Part shown: piece by piece, positions 1 to 8,477 of the stretch
How the letters are laid out: each line of letters opens with the position of its first letter
Numbering within the stretch: position 1 is the first letter of the stretch
Assembly: GCA_964429695.1 (NCBI GenBank)
Contig: CAYSCS010000010.1
Location: forward strand, 1-36,220
DNA length: 36,220 nt
Direction: 5' to 3'
DNA from: CAYSCS01 sp964429695
GTDB taxonomy: Bacteria; Acidobacteriota; Aminicenantia; Aminicenantales; Aminicenantaceae
Made by a program: the position numbers and the translations under genes
The notes under the pieces: model-generated
Databases searched by the model: none
What the model was told of the DNA's origin: nothing
Seen by the model: the letters and a program-made list of their open reading frames with translations, nothing else

Positions 1-120
1 GAGAACCATTGCACACTCGTACATATTTCTTTTCTCTTGATAGCTCTGGCAGCTCACCGCTTGGGCTTTCATGATAAAATCCGTTTCATCAAGACCCTCT
101 TGCCTAATCTGAAATTATAA
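1..120 (+). pseudogene. possible C-terminal fragment of an IS-type transposase (cut by window edge)
   Basis: Frame 1 is open from the left edge to a TAA at 118-120 and encodes 39 residues. It reads HCTLVHISFLLIALAAHRLG, then a basic tail ending LLPNLKL. A histidine followed by a hydrophobic helix close to the C-terminus resembles the end of DDE transposases of the IS4/IS701 kind. The resemblance is by eye only. No terminal inverted repeat could be paired because the left part is outside the window. The antisense strand is also open here (ATG at 72 running off the edge), but its composition looks less protein-like. It may be intact or broken; the window cannot tell. Confidence 0.3.
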
Positions 121-657
121 CCTATTTTTGTGAAGCCCTATTTATCTAAATTATTTTTATGTCTCCAGGCCTCAACAATTTACAAGAAATTTTCTTGTCA
201 AGATTCAAAAAATGAGAATTTTTAAGTAATATAATCTCAGAAATTTCGATTCAATTAGGCTTTAAGAATCTAATGCCTGGCTGTTTATAGCTATGAATTT
301 TTTATTCCAAACAAAAAGAGAATCCCAAAATCCGCCACTTCCTTCTTGCTTTAGATTAAAAATGACGGCTTAGGCCCCCCTTATATTTTAAATTGTGAGG
401 ATTTTTTTAAGCCTAATCTTTAGCTTATCTTGGATGAAAGATATAAGGACTTGCTGGGTCTTGGGGTCCAAATTTCCAAAAAGTTATGTTTTCCCTTACA
501 ACATAGTTTTTCCATTTGAATCAAAGGTAAGACCACTTCGCTCTCCAGAAACTAAGAGCAAATTATGGATAAGCGGGTATGCCACAATCTTTCTGACTGA
601 GGGACTGGGGATCTCTTGATTCGAGTTGCCGAAGATGAACATCATGCTCTTCCACAC
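121..657. other. AT-rich intergenic region with no convincing gene
   Basis: About 540 bases without a supported gene. The open frames here (for example GTG 395 to 619) lack a ribosome binding site and have no recognisable protein pattern. A short perfect palindrome lies at 182-198. No tRNA, CRISPR or riboswitch signature was seen. The stretch may be decayed sequence beside the possible transposase remnant. Confidence 0.5.
182..198. repeat. 17-bp palindrome, operator-like
   Basis: ACAAGAAA and TTTCTTGT form a perfect 8-bp inverted repeat around one central base. On the minus strand it abuts a TTGACA at 201-196, but no -10 box follows at a usable distance. It could be a repressor site or chance in AT-rich DNA. 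Confidence 0.25.
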
Positions 658-686
658 TTGTCTAAAAGGAATTCTTCAGCTAAGAT
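658..686 (+). promoter_or_regulatory. candidate promoter of the OPT transporter
   Basis: TTGTCT (658-663) and TAAGAT (681-686) are separated by 17 bases, each matching four of six consensus bases. The implied leader of about 35 bases contains AAGGAG eight bases before the ATG at 729. The boxes are weak, so this is tentative. Confidence 0.3.
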
Positions 687-728
687 TTCCGTGCTTCTTC
701 TTGATCTCTCGGGAAAGGAGTTTTTCGG

Positions 729-2801
729 ATGGAGGGAAATTCTTTTAAACCTTTAGTGCCGGCAGAGAGTGAGCCCAAAGAGTTTACTTTGCGGGCAGTG
801 CTCTTGGGCCTTATCATGGCTGCTTTCATGGGTGCAGCCAACGCTTATTTAGGGCTTAAGGCAGGGATGACAATAGCGGCAACCTATACTACGGCTGTAG
901 TGGGTATGGCTATAATCAAAGCCTTAAAAGGAACAATTCTTGAAGAAAACTGCGCCCGAACTCTGGGGTCTATTGGCGGGAATGTGGCCTCTGGGGCGAT
1001 CTTCACCCTCCCTGCTTTCTTCATCACCGGGATATGGCTTCCCTTTTATAAATTCGAACACTATCTAATCGCCACTCTAATTCTAATTCTGGGCGGCGTG
1101 CTGGGAATCATGTTCGTCACCATCACTCGAAGAATTCTGATTAGTGACGTTGAACTTCCCTTCCCCGAATCGATAGCGGCTGCCGAAATTCATAAGGCTG
1201 GCCAGAAGGGAGCAAAGGGCACACGCCATCTTTTGACAGGAATGGGGCTTGGCGCGCTTTTCACCTGCCTGACTGAATTCAAGGTTATTGCCCTCAAATG
1301 GCAGCGTCTTCTCTCTGTAGGAAAAGCCTCACTCCTTTTCCGTGGCCCTGAGGCTAGCCCTGCTTTCCTCGGTGTTGGGTTTATCATTGGCCCTAAGTTG
1401 GCCTCAATAAATTTTAGTGGAGGAGTGATAGCTTGGGGGCTTCTGGCGCCGACGCTGGCCTTTTTCCTAAATTATCATAACCTCTCTGGAATAAGTGACT
1501 GGATGGCAGAAATAACCAGAGTCTGGCGAGACTATGTGCGTTACATTGCCATTGGAGGCATGCTCATAAGCGCCTTTTATACTCTTTTCAAGATGAGAAA
1601 AAATCTGGCTGAGGGAATCTCGCGCTCGCTCTCCCTGCTTTCCGAACGGGGAAAAAGTAGAATGGAGACTCTTCCCCGAACTGACCGCGACATTAATCTG
1701 AAATGGGCTTTCGCTGCGGCAATAACAATTGCAGTGCTTGTATTTTTCATCTTCAATCGCTTCGCTCAAAATATCCCTGCTTCTCTTGTGGCTGTCCTCC
1801 TGATGCTTCTTCTGGGTTTTGTTTTCGCTGCTGTCTCAGGATACCTCGTGGGAATCATAGGCGTCAGCAGTAACCCCACCAGTGGACTGACTGTTTCCGT
1901 ACTGATCATTGTCGCCTTCATCATGGTTCTCCTTGGCCTAAAGGGAGGGAGCGGCATCTCGGCTGTTCTCGTTGTGGCCGCCTTCACCTGTGTTTCAGTC
2001 TCTGTAGCCGGCGAGATGATGCAGGACCTTAAAGCCGGCCATTTGCTCGGCTGCACCCCCTGGAGAATGCAACTTGGGGATATTTTTGGCGTGACGACAG
2101 CCGCTCTGATCATGTTTTTTGTTCTTTCGGTCCTCCACCTGGGGAATATAAAACAGACAGTGGCCACAAAGATGGTGGAGCTCGAAAGGGCGGGGATAAC
2201 CGAGCTTGTTTACGAAGGCGGAGTGCAGAAAATTCGAGCCGGAACCTACAGTCTTGAAGAAATCAAGGTGATGAGACCAGAAGAGCAGAACGAAATCCTG
2301 AAAACCAACGCTGGTTTCGGGGGTGAAAAAATTCCTGCCCCTCAAGCCAGTCTGATGGCAGCCGTGGCTAAGGGAATTTTCGAGCGGAGAACAGAATGGA
2401 TCCTCATCCTGACCGGAATCTTCATGGGGTTGGGTTTCATTCTGATGCAAGTGCGCAGCCCCATGCTCATTGCTGTGGGTATGTACCTGCCGATTGACAC
2501 TTCCTTCGCCATATTTCTGGGCGGTACTTTCAAGGCTCTGCTTGAAAAGATGATGGAATCTAAAAGAGTCGAAGAAAAGAAAAAGGAAAGCATGAATAAT
2601 ATCGGGACGCTCCTTGCTTCGGGTCTTATTGCTGGGGAGGCTATTGTGGGCATTTTCTTCGCCACCCTTGCCTTTGCCGAAGTGGAGCTTGTGCGGGTTT
2701 TCTCCCAGCCTTCTTATCTTTTTAGCCTCCTGGGTATCTGTGCGCTGGGCCTTTTCCTTGTCTTAAGGGCAAGAAGTGCTTCAGAAAAAGAAACAAGCTA
2801 A
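729..2801 (+). CDS. OPT family oligopeptide transporter
   Basis: A 690-residue polytopic inner-membrane protein of the oligopeptide transporter family, which takes up peptides or metal-chelate-like substrates by cation coupling. The start ATG is fixed by AAGGAG eight bases upstream. Family marks are the N-terminal FMGAANAYLGLKAGMTIAAT block (about residues 32-54), the following ASGAIFTLPAFFITGIW helix, and the cytoplasmic segment LPFPESIAAAEIHKAGQKG near residues 143-161. About a dozen or more hydrophobic helices span the protein, with a hydrophilic loop around 475-530 that carries Glu-rich helices. The length agrees with bacterial OPT proteins. It stands alone, followed by a weak terminator. 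Substrate cannot be told from sequence; peptide uptake would fit a fermentative, protein-using lifestyle. Confidence 0.93.
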   Translation: MEGNSFKPLVPAESEPKEFTLRAVLLGLIMAAFMGAANAYLGLKAGMTIAATYTTAVVGMAIIKALKGTILEENCARTLGSIGGNVASGAIFTLPAFFITGIWLPFYKFEHYLIATLILILGGVLGIMFVTITRRILISDVELPFPESIAAAEIHKAGQKGAKGTRHLLTGMGLGALFTCLTEFKVIALKWQRLLSVGKASLLFRGPEASPAFLGVGFIIGPKLASINFSGGVIAWGLLAPTLAFFLNYHNLSGISDWMAEITRVWRDYVRYIAIGGMLISAFYTLFKMRKNLAEGISRSLSLLSERGKSRMETLPRTDRDINLKWAFAAAITIAVLVFFIFNRFAQNIPASLVAVLLMLLLGFVFAAVSGYLVGIIGVSSNPTSGLTVSVLIIVAFIMVLLGLKGGSGISAVLVVAAFTCVSVSVAGEMMQDLKAGHLLGCTPWRMQLGDIFGVTTAALIMFFVLSVLHLGNIKQTVATKMVELERAGITELVYEGGVQKIRAGTYSLEEIKVMRPEEQNEILKTNAGFGGEKIPAPQASLMAAVAKGIFERRTEWILILTGIFMGLGFILMQVRSPMLIAVGMYLPIDTSFAIFLGGTFKALLEKMMESKRVEEKKKESMNNIGTLLASGLIAGEAIVGIFFATLAFAEVELVRVFSQPSYLFSLLGICALGLFLVLRARSASEKETS

Positions 2802-2878
2802 AAAGTCACTGAATTTGCTTTTCTCTTTTTAAGACTCAGCCTAAACTTTTTCGGTTCTTATCTTCTTCTCAGCTTTCC

Positions 2879-2896
2879 CCTCTTATAGAGGTTTTT
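2879..2896 (+). terminator. weak intrinsic terminator after the OPT gene
   Basis: CCTCT-TAT-AGAGG forms a 5-bp stem with a three-base loop followed by five T residues. It lies 78 bases after the OPT stop codon. The stem is short, so efficiency is doubtful. Confidence 0.35.
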
Positions 2897-2963
2897 AAGA
2901 GAAGCATCTCGATAAGTGAATAACCCAGCGAGAGGAAAGAAGAGCAAATTTGTTAAGATGAAT

Positions 2964-3005
2964 AAAAAAATTTTTCTTTATTATTATATCTATCGGAATA
3001 ATAAA
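2964..3005 (-). terminator. terminator-like hairpin ending the wzt transcript
   Basis: TTTATTATT (2977-2985) and AATAATAAA (2997-3005) are a perfect 9-bp inverted repeat with an 11-base loop. Read on the minus strand the hairpin is followed, after G and five A, by seven T residues. It begins nine bases past the wzt stop. The stem is entirely A/T, so it is a weak but well-placed candidate for the end of the long minus-strand unit. Confidence 0.35.
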
Positions 3006-3013
3006 ATTTAGAT

Positions 3014-4312
3014 TTACTCCCTTTTGCTCCTCGCTAAGCCTCTATCTTGAGGCGGTTTTATTTTTATTTCCGGTGAAAATTCCCAGTGATGTTCGGGACG
3101 AGCGACACCCTCATCCTTATACAAAGAAGAAACCAAAAATGAGTAGAGGTTTCGGTGGTAGTCATAGGGATATCCATCCCTCTTGTGAGTGGCTACATCG
3201 AGATAATAGGTGCCGTTGATGAGGTTCAATTTTTCTATCCTGCAAATCACCTTTCCCTCTCCTTGAATCAAGACTGGTTCAAAGTCTTCAAGGTGGGTAT
3301 TCGTTCCATAGCAGCATATTCCTTGAGAATTAAAAATTCCTATGCCGAAAACAAAATCTTTGATGGGGAAGGCCGCCGACACCTCCATCTCAATGATCAT
3401 CCCTTCATTGGGCGAAAATACATGTTTCTCCTTTCCCTCCATGCTCTTCAGCCTGACCTTCTTGATTTCAATCTCCCTTTTTCCCCATCTGTTCTCCCTC
3501 CTTCCCTCTTCCCAATGCTGGGTCACCTCAACATCCCTACGGCGCTTTTCAAAATCAACTTCCTTCTTTTCTGCCACATCCTGAAGATAGGCATCTATCG
3601 TTCTTTTCGGGTCTCCAATCTTCTGAATCCTTCCGCCCTTGAGCCACATCACCTGGTCGCAGATTCTTTCCACGGTTGAAAGGTCATGGCTGACAAAGAG
3701 AATGGTCTTTCTACGACGGCGAAAGTCATCAATCCTGTCTAGACATTTGGGAACAAAGGCAGCATCTCCCACAGCCAGGACTTCATCAATGAGGAGGATA
3801 TCGGGATTAACATTGATAGCAATGGAAAAACCGAGTCTCATGTACATGCCAGAAGAATAGGTTTTCACGGGCGCATCTATGAATTCTTCAAGCTCGGCAA
3901 ATTTCACAATTTCATCGAACTTCTTGCTTATTTCCTGCTTTGTCAGCCCGAGCATGATTCCGTTGATATACACGTTTTCTCTCCCCGATATTTCAGGGTG
4001 AAACCCCGCTCCGAGCTCGATAAGGGCAGAGACCTTGCCTTCAACCCTAACCCTGCCTGAAGTTGGTTTTGTTATTCCTGCTATTATCTTGAGCAAGGTG
4101 CTTTTCCCTGAACCATTTTCTCCGATAACTCCAAAGGTCATCCCTTCTTCTACCTTGAATGTCACTTTGTCCAGGGCAGTCACCAGTTCATCTGGCTTCA
4201 GAGCCTGGAAAAGGTCCCCCTTGACAAGTGCGCTCTTAAAGGTCTGAAAACGATGACGGGCAGAGTATTTCTGATAGATGCGGGTAACATTTTCAACCTC
4301 GATGGCAACCAT
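3014..4312 (-). CDS. wzt: polysaccharide (O-antigen type) ABC exporter, ATP-binding subunit Wzt
   Basis: The 432-residue ATPase of an ABC-2 exporter that moves lipid-linked polysaccharide across the inner membrane with the Wzm permease encoded just upstream. The nucleotide-binding domain fills about residues 1-240: Walker A GENGSGKST at 64-72, signature YSSGM, and Walker B LLIDEVLAVGD. Residues from about 270 on form the extra Wzt C-terminal beta-sandwich, which in characterised systems recognises the modified glycan end, so this is a two-domain, substrate-checking type. The start is ATG at 4312, overlapping the wzm stop by one base (TGATG) with GAGGAGG just upstream; a TTG one codon earlier is less likely. 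The glycan is probably made by the glycosyltransferases elsewhere in the window, but that link is inferred. Confidence 0.92.
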   Translation of the reverse strand: MVAIEVENVTRIYQKYSARHRFQTFKSALVKGDLFQALKPDELVTALDKVTFKVEEGMTFGVIGENGSGKSTLLKIIAGITKPTSGRVRVEGKVSALIELGAGFHPEISGRENVYINGIMLGLTKQEISKKFDEIVKFAELEEFIDAPVKTYSSGMYMRLGFSIAINVNPDILLIDEVLAVGDAAFVPKCLDRIDDFRRRRKTILFVSHDLSTVERICDQVMWLKGGRIQKIGDPKRTIDAYLQDVAEKKEVDFEKRRRDVEVTQHWEEGRRENRWGKREIEIKKVRLKSMEGKEKHVFSPNEGMIIEMEVSAAFPIKDFVFGIGIFNSQGICCYGTNTHLEDFEPVLIQGEGKVICRIEKLNLINGTYYLDVATHKRDGYPYDYHRNLYSFLVSSLYKDEGVARPEHHWEFSPEIKIKPPQDRGLARSKRE

Positions 4313-5130
4313 CAAACCTCCTCGGGGAAGGAATCACGCAGCCTGTCAAAGAGATAATAACCGAAAAAAAACAAAAGAAGCGAAAGCCCAAAAGTTGCTC
4401 CTATCTTGTGCCAGTAGAGCCTGTCGCCAAAAAAGACACAGTTCTGATATCCCTGCATGATGTGTGTCATGGGGTTTAAGTTGATGAAAACCCTGAGAGC
4501 CTTTGACTTTTTTATGGTAGCGAAAGTCATCGGATAAACGATAGGCGTTGAGAAAAACCAGAAGGTCAAAAGGTTGGCCAGAATGTCTTTTATGTCTCTG
4601 AAATGCACGGTGAGGGAAGAAACCAGGAAAGAAAAACCAAGGGAAAAAATAAACTGGATGAAAATGATGAGGGGCAGAAAGAGTAAATATAGAGTATAAG
4701 GTCTCCCTAGGAGGGGAACAAAGAGAAAGAGAATCGGAAGTCCAAATAAAAAATGAATGAGGTTCGAAGAGACTACAACAATAGGCAGAATTTCTGCGGG
4801 AAAGAGAATCTTCTTGATCAAATTTCCATGGATCATCAAAACATTGGCTGATTCAAGGGAAGAGGAGGAGAACCAAACCCAAGGCAGAACCCCACAAAAA
4901 AGAAAGAGGGCATAAAGCCACGGTGAACCACCGAAGGCAGGGTCACGAGGACCGATAATAATCCCAAAGACAATGGTATAGATGACCATCAACAGGAAAG
5001 GATTAAGAAAAGACCAGAAGAATCCAAGAATTGTCCCTCTGTAACGGGCTTTCAATTCACGACTTATAAGATTATAGATGAGAGCCCTGTATCTATATAA
5101 TTCTTTAAGATTCCTGATGAGTCTCAGCAT
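4312..5130 (-). CDS. wzm: polysaccharide ABC exporter, permease subunit Wzm
   Basis: A 272-residue ABC-2 type permease that partners the Wzt ATPase. The N-terminal amphipathic segment NLISRELKARYRGTILGFFW and the next part with LNPFLLMVIYTIVFG are typical of the Wzm/TagG family. About six hydrophobic helices follow, with the late FFSTPIVYPM and NLNPMTHIMQGYQ motifs also characteristic. The start ATG has a GGGAG-like ribosome binding site and lies inside the end of the upstream methyltransferase gene (26-base overlap), so translation is probably coupled. Acts in the inner membrane. Placing a glycan exporter at the tail of an ATP synthase unit is unusual and may be simple read-through sharing. 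Confidence 0.92.
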   Translation of the reverse strand: MLRLIRNLKELYRYRALIYNLISRELKARYRGTILGFFWSFLNPFLLMVIYTIVFGIIIGPRDPAFGGSPWLYALFLFCGVLPWVWFSSSSLESANVLMIHGNLIKKILFPAEILPIVVVSSNLIHFLFGLPILFLFVPLLGRPYTLYLLFLPLIIFIQFIFSLGFSFLVSSLTVHFRDIKDILANLLTFWFFSTPIVYPMTFATIKKSKALRVFINLNPMTHIMQGYQNCVFFGDRLYWHKIGATFGLSLLLFFFGYYLFDRLRDSFPEEV

Positions 5131-5866
5131 TCACTCTCCCTCTAAATATTTGCTCTGCTTCCTCTGTGTATTTCCCACTTTCATCAAAAAGAATGAGCGG
5201 TTTAAAATGAATCTCTTTCTGAGAAGTAAAACCGCATTCAGCAAGAAAAAGATTTGCTCTTTCCCCAGCCCTAGGTACCACATGGCGAAGGGCTCTTATT
5301 TTAATACCCACCCTTTCTACCGCCCTATCGAAGTCTTCTTTCCTTCGCAGCGGAAATATGAAATAAGCCCTCCCCTCTTCCTTCATCAGCTCTGCCGTCT
5401 TTTGCATTACATCAAAGATATCGCATTTCAATTCATGTTTGGCTATGGATTTTTGGAGTGAATCACAGAGATGCCCTTCCCGTTTTCGGATATAAGGGGG
5501 ATTGGAAAAAACTACATCATATTTCCTTTTTGCTCTAAAGGTACGAAGGTCAGCCTCAATCACAGTTATCCTCTTCTGAAGATTGTTGAGCTTGACGTTC
5601 CTTCGGGCAAGGTCTACCAGACTCTTCTGAATTTCAAGGGCTGTGATGTGTTTGAAAGGTTTAAGGCTCAGAAGAAGTGACACTATTCCGCATCCTGTCC
5701 CAAGCTCAAGGAGATAGTCAGATTCTTCGGTACGGATAAAATCAGCAAGGAGTGGTGCATCCACAGAAAAGCGGAAGCCTCTTTTCTTCTGGAAAACAAG
5801 GATTCTTCCCCTGTAAAAAGAATCCAGAGTTTCATCCTTTCTCCTTGATTTTCTCGGAATCTCCAT
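5105..5866 (-). CDS. TrmN6-like tRNA/rRNA adenine-N6 methyltransferase
   Basis: A 253-residue class I SAM-dependent methyltransferase. Motif I LELGTGCGIVSLLLS lies near residues 51-65 and the catalytic NPPY tetrapeptide, diagnostic of amino-group methylation, is in VVFSNPPYIRKREGH. Overall it matches the TrmN6/YfiC group, which methylates A37 of tRNA1(Val) in E. coli; the exact target here is unproven. The ATG at 5866 is taken as start; a TTG at 5872 is possible. The start lies 35 bases inside the end of atpC, and the 3' end overlaps wzm by 26 bases, so all three are probably translated from the same message. It has no obvious functional link to ATP synthase. Confidence 0.8.
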   Translation of the reverse strand: MEIPRKSRRKDETLDSFYRGRILVFQKKRGFRFSVDAPLLADFIRTEESDYLLELGTGCGIVSLLLSLKPFKHITALEIQKSLVDLARRNVKLNNLQKRITVIEADLRTFRAKRKYDVVFSNPPYIRKREGHLCDSLQKSIAKHELKCDIFDVMQKTAELMKEEGRAYFIFPLRRKEDFDRAVERVGIKIRALRHVVPRAGERANLFLAECGFTSQKEIHFKPLILFDESGKYTEEAEQIFRGRVNAETHQES

Positions 5867-6131
5867 CTTCAATTAATTTAGTATACACCAAAACCTTATC
5901 CGCTGTTATCTCTGCATAACCACCCTCAACGTGATATTTCTTTTCTTTTTTTTGAACTTGAAAAGTGAGGAATCCTTCACCAAGAGCCACAAGCAAGGGT
6001 CTATGACCGGGCAAAATTCCCAAGTATCCCTCAAGACTCGGAAGCATTACCGAATCTACCTCCTCATCCACAAGAAGCCTCGCCTCAGTGATGACCCTCA
6101 GCCTGAGAAAACTAGGGAGGCTTTCTCTCAT
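5832..6131 (-). CDS. atpC: ATP synthase F1 subunit epsilon, short form
   Basis: The 99-residue central-stalk subunit epsilon. It contains the N-terminal beta-sandwich with the family block EGYLGILPGHRPLLVALGEG (about 34-53) and HVEGGYAEITADKVLVYTK (about 67-85). Typical epsilon proteins run to about 130-140 residues because a C-terminal helical hairpin acts as a brake on ATP hydrolysis. Here the protein stops right after the sandwich, so that domain is missing. The start ATGA overlaps the atpD stop. The reading frame ends inside the methyltransferase gene, and no remnant of the helical domain is visible in another frame. Loss of the inhibitory domain occurs naturally in some lineages. Confidence 0.92.
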   Translation of the reverse strand: MRESLPSFLRLRVITEARLLVDEEVDSVMLPSLEGYLGILPGHRPLLVALGEGFLTFQVQKKEKKYHVEGGYAEITADKVLVYTKLIEDGDSEKIKEKG

Positions 6132-7585
6132 TCTGACCTTAACCTCTCGGCTTGCTCTAGCACCTCATCGATTCCGCCCACCATGTAAAAAGCCTGTTCA
6201 GGTTTATCGTCATGAAGTCCTTCCACTATCTCCTTGAATCCCCTCACGGTCTCTTCTATAGGAACGTATTTTCCCGGCCTTCCCGTAAATTCTTCTGCAA
6301 CATGAAAGGGTTGAGAAAGGAAACGCTGAATCTTTCTCGCTCTAGCCACTATGAGTTTATCCTCTTCAGAGAGTTCTTCCATGCCTAAGATAGTGATGAT
6401 ATCCTGAAGGTCTTTATACCTCTGCAGAATTTCTTTGACCTTCCTCGCTACTTGATAATGCTCCTCTCCTATCACTCTCGGGTCAAGGATACGAGAATAA
6501 GAAGTGAGAGGGTCGACCGCAGGGTAGATTCCCATCTCTGTCAGTGCCCGGGAAAGATTGGTAGTTGCATCCAGATGTGAAAAAGTAGTGGCAGGAGCAG
6601 GGTCAGTGAAATCATCTGCAGGAACGTATATCGCCTGAACAGAAGTTATGGAGCCCTTTTTTGTGGAGGTTATCCTTTCCTCAAGTTCCCCGAGCTCTGT
6701 GGCTAAATTTGGCTGATAGCCAACCGCGGAGGGCATTCTCCCTAGGAGAGCAGAAACCTCTGAGCCTGCCTGGACGAAGCGGAAGATGTTGTCGATGAAG
6801 AGAAGGATGTCCTGGTTCATCTCATCTCTGAAAAACTCAGCCACTGAGAGTGCTGCAAGCCCGACCCTGAGCCTTGCTCCGGGAGGCTCTGTCATTTGCC
6901 CGTAAATGAGGGCTGTCTTGCTTAAGACTCCCGATCCCTTCATCTCCAGCCAGAGGTCATTTCCTTCCCTCGTTCTCTCTCCCACTCCTGCGAAGACTGA
7001 ATATCCACCATGCTTCATGGCGACGTTGTGAATCAACTCCATGATGATTACTGTCTTGCCCACTCCAGCTCCACCGAAAAGCCCAATCTTGCCTCCCTTT
7101 AAGAAAGGCTGGAGGAGGTCAATCACTTTTATTCCTGTTTCGAACATTTCTAACTTGGTGCTCTGCTGATCAAGGGAGGGGGGTGGTCGATGGATCGGAT
7201 ATTTCTTTTTAGCTTCAATAGGACCGAGATGGTCAACTGGCTCCCCAATGACATTCATCACCCTCCCAAGGGTCGGCACTCCAACAGGAACCTGAATCGG
7301 TCCCCCAAGGTCAAATGCCTTCATCCCGCGCGCAAGCCCATCTGTAGGGTGCATGGAGACACATCTTACCCTGTCCTCTCCTATATGCTGCTCAACCTCG
7401 ACTATGATTTCTACAGGTTTTGGCACCTCAAATCCTTCGCTTGTGATCTTGATGGCATTATAGATTTCGGGAAGCTCTACGTCCTTGAATTCCACATCGA
7501 CCACAGGTCCTATGACCTGGACAACTTTTCCTATCTTTTGTCTCTTCTTTTCCTCTCTCTCGTGGTCCTTATTTGCCTGAAACAT
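6128..7585 (-). CDS. atpD: ATP synthase F1 subunit beta (catalytic)
   Basis: The 485-residue catalytic subunit of F1, hexameric with alpha. Walker A GGAGVGKT is at 171-178, followed by GERTREGNDLW, the MTEPPGARLRVGL catalytic region, Walker B LLFIDNIFRF and the GMEELSEEDK version of the conserved DELSEED lever loop. All key residues are present. It has about 16 extra charged residues at the N-terminus (EREEKKRQK) before the usual GKVVQVIGPVVDVEF start. The first ATG is supported by an AGAGG-type ribosome binding site. It lies between atpG (21-base gap) and atpC (4-base overlap). Confidence 0.98.
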   Translation of the reverse strand: MFQANKDHEREEKKRQKIGKVVQVIGPVVDVEFKDVELPEIYNAIKITSEGFEVPKPVEIIVEVEQHIGEDRVRCVSMHPTDGLARGMKAFDLGGPIQVPVGVPTLGRVMNVIGEPVDHLGPIEAKKKYPIHRPPPSLDQQSTKLEMFETGIKVIDLLQPFLKGGKIGLFGGAGVGKTVIIMELIHNVAMKHGGYSVFAGVGERTREGNDLWLEMKGSGVLSKTALIYGQMTEPPGARLRVGLAALSVAEFFRDEMNQDILLFIDNIFRFVQAGSEVSALLGRMPSAVGYQPNLATELGELEERITSTKKGSITSVQAIYVPADDFTDPAPATTFSHLDATTNLSRALTEMGIYPAVDPLTSYSRILDPRVIGEEHYQVARKVKEILQRYKDLQDIITILGMEELSEEDKLIVARARKIQRFLSQPFHVAEEFTGRPGKYVPIEETVRGFKEIVEGLHDDKPEQAFYMVGGIDEVLEQAERLRSE

Positions 7586-7606
7586 TTTTTTCCTCTCAAT
7601 TTCTTT

Positions 7607-8476
7607 TCATTTTGATAGCGCCTCAACCGCAGTCATTATTTCCAGAAGTTCCTTGGTTATGGATGCCTGTCTTATCTTGTTCAAGACAAGTATCATGTCG
7701 CTTATTAACTCCTCTGCATTCTGAGTCGCGTTATCCATGGCCATCATCCTTGCGGCATGTTCAGCGGCAAGAGATTCAAACACCGCATGTCTCACCATGT
7801 AGCAAAGATAAAGGGGAAGCAAATCGTTGAGCACCTTATCAGGCTCAGGCTCCCAGTTTAAAACAAAACCTTCTTCCCTCTCAGCAACTTCTTTTTCTCC
7901 ACCTTCAAGAGGAAGGACCTTGGTTATTGTTACCTGGGGTGAAAGGATAGATTTAAACTCATTGTAGACAATATACACTCCATCTACTCTTTCCATTAGA
8001 TAATCTTCCCTTATTCTTTGCGCCAAAGCATCCATATCCTCCAAGGTCAGTTTTTCCACTTTCTTTTCAGAGACAAGCTCGAAGGGAAAACGATGTTTTT
8101 TGAAGAACGAGACAGCCTTTTTCCCCATCAGCATTAGTTTTATTTCAGAATTTCTTGCCTTTTCTTCAAAAAAATTAAAGGCGTTCTCCAGCAGGTTGGA
8201 GTTAAATGCCCCACAAAGTCCTTTGTCAGAGGTTATGACTATTCCTTGTATCCTTATTTCCTCTCTCCTCAAGAGAAGGGGATGCCTAACTGCCTCAACC
8301 CTTTGTGCTATTTCTCTCACAAGTTCAGGCAGACCATGAAAATAAGGACGCGCCTCTAAGATAGCTCTTTGAGCTTTTTTAAACTTGGCCGTAGAAACGG
8401 TCTTCATAGCCTGAGTTATCTGCTGGGTGTTATGCACGCTCCTTATTCTTCGCCTTAAATCTATTAATGCAGGCAT
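7607..8476 (-). CDS. atpG: ATP synthase F1 subunit gamma
   Basis: The 289-residue rotor shaft of F1. It shows the standard N-terminal helix with QITQAMKTVSTAKFKKAQ (about 19-36), the central Rossmann-like part with SDKGLCGAFNSN, and the C-terminal helix with ATQNAEELI. The length is normal and there is no cyanobacterial/plastid redox insertion. The start ATG follows the atpA stop by one base, so translation is coupled. Works with the delta and epsilon subunits encoded on either side. Confidence 0.97.
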   Translation of the reverse strand: MPALIDLRRRIRSVHNTQQITQAMKTVSTAKFKKAQRAILEARPYFHGLPELVREIAQRVEAVRHPLLLRREEIRIQGIVITSDKGLCGAFNSNLLENAFNFFEEKARNSEIKLMLMGKKAVSFFKKHRFPFELVSEKKVEKLTLEDMDALAQRIREDYLMERVDGVYIVYNEFKSILSPQVTITKVLPLEGGEKEVAEREEGFVLNWEPEPDKVLNDLLPLYLCYMVRHAVFESLAAEHAARMMAMDNATQNAEELISDMILVLNKIRQASITKELLEIMTAVEALSK

Positions 8477-8477
8477 G

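Noticed and set aside
1..72. Minus-strand ORF starting ATG at 72 and leaving the window
   Set aside because: Open but weakly supported; the plus-strand frame over the same bases has a more convincing protein pattern. A TATAAT at 119-114 on the minus strand has no -35 partner.
395..619. 74-codon plus-strand ORF upstream of the OPT gene
   Set aside because: GTG start without ribosome binding site, no recognisable domain, irregular composition. An overlapping second frame (about 597-750) also looks faintly protein-like, so neither is convincing.
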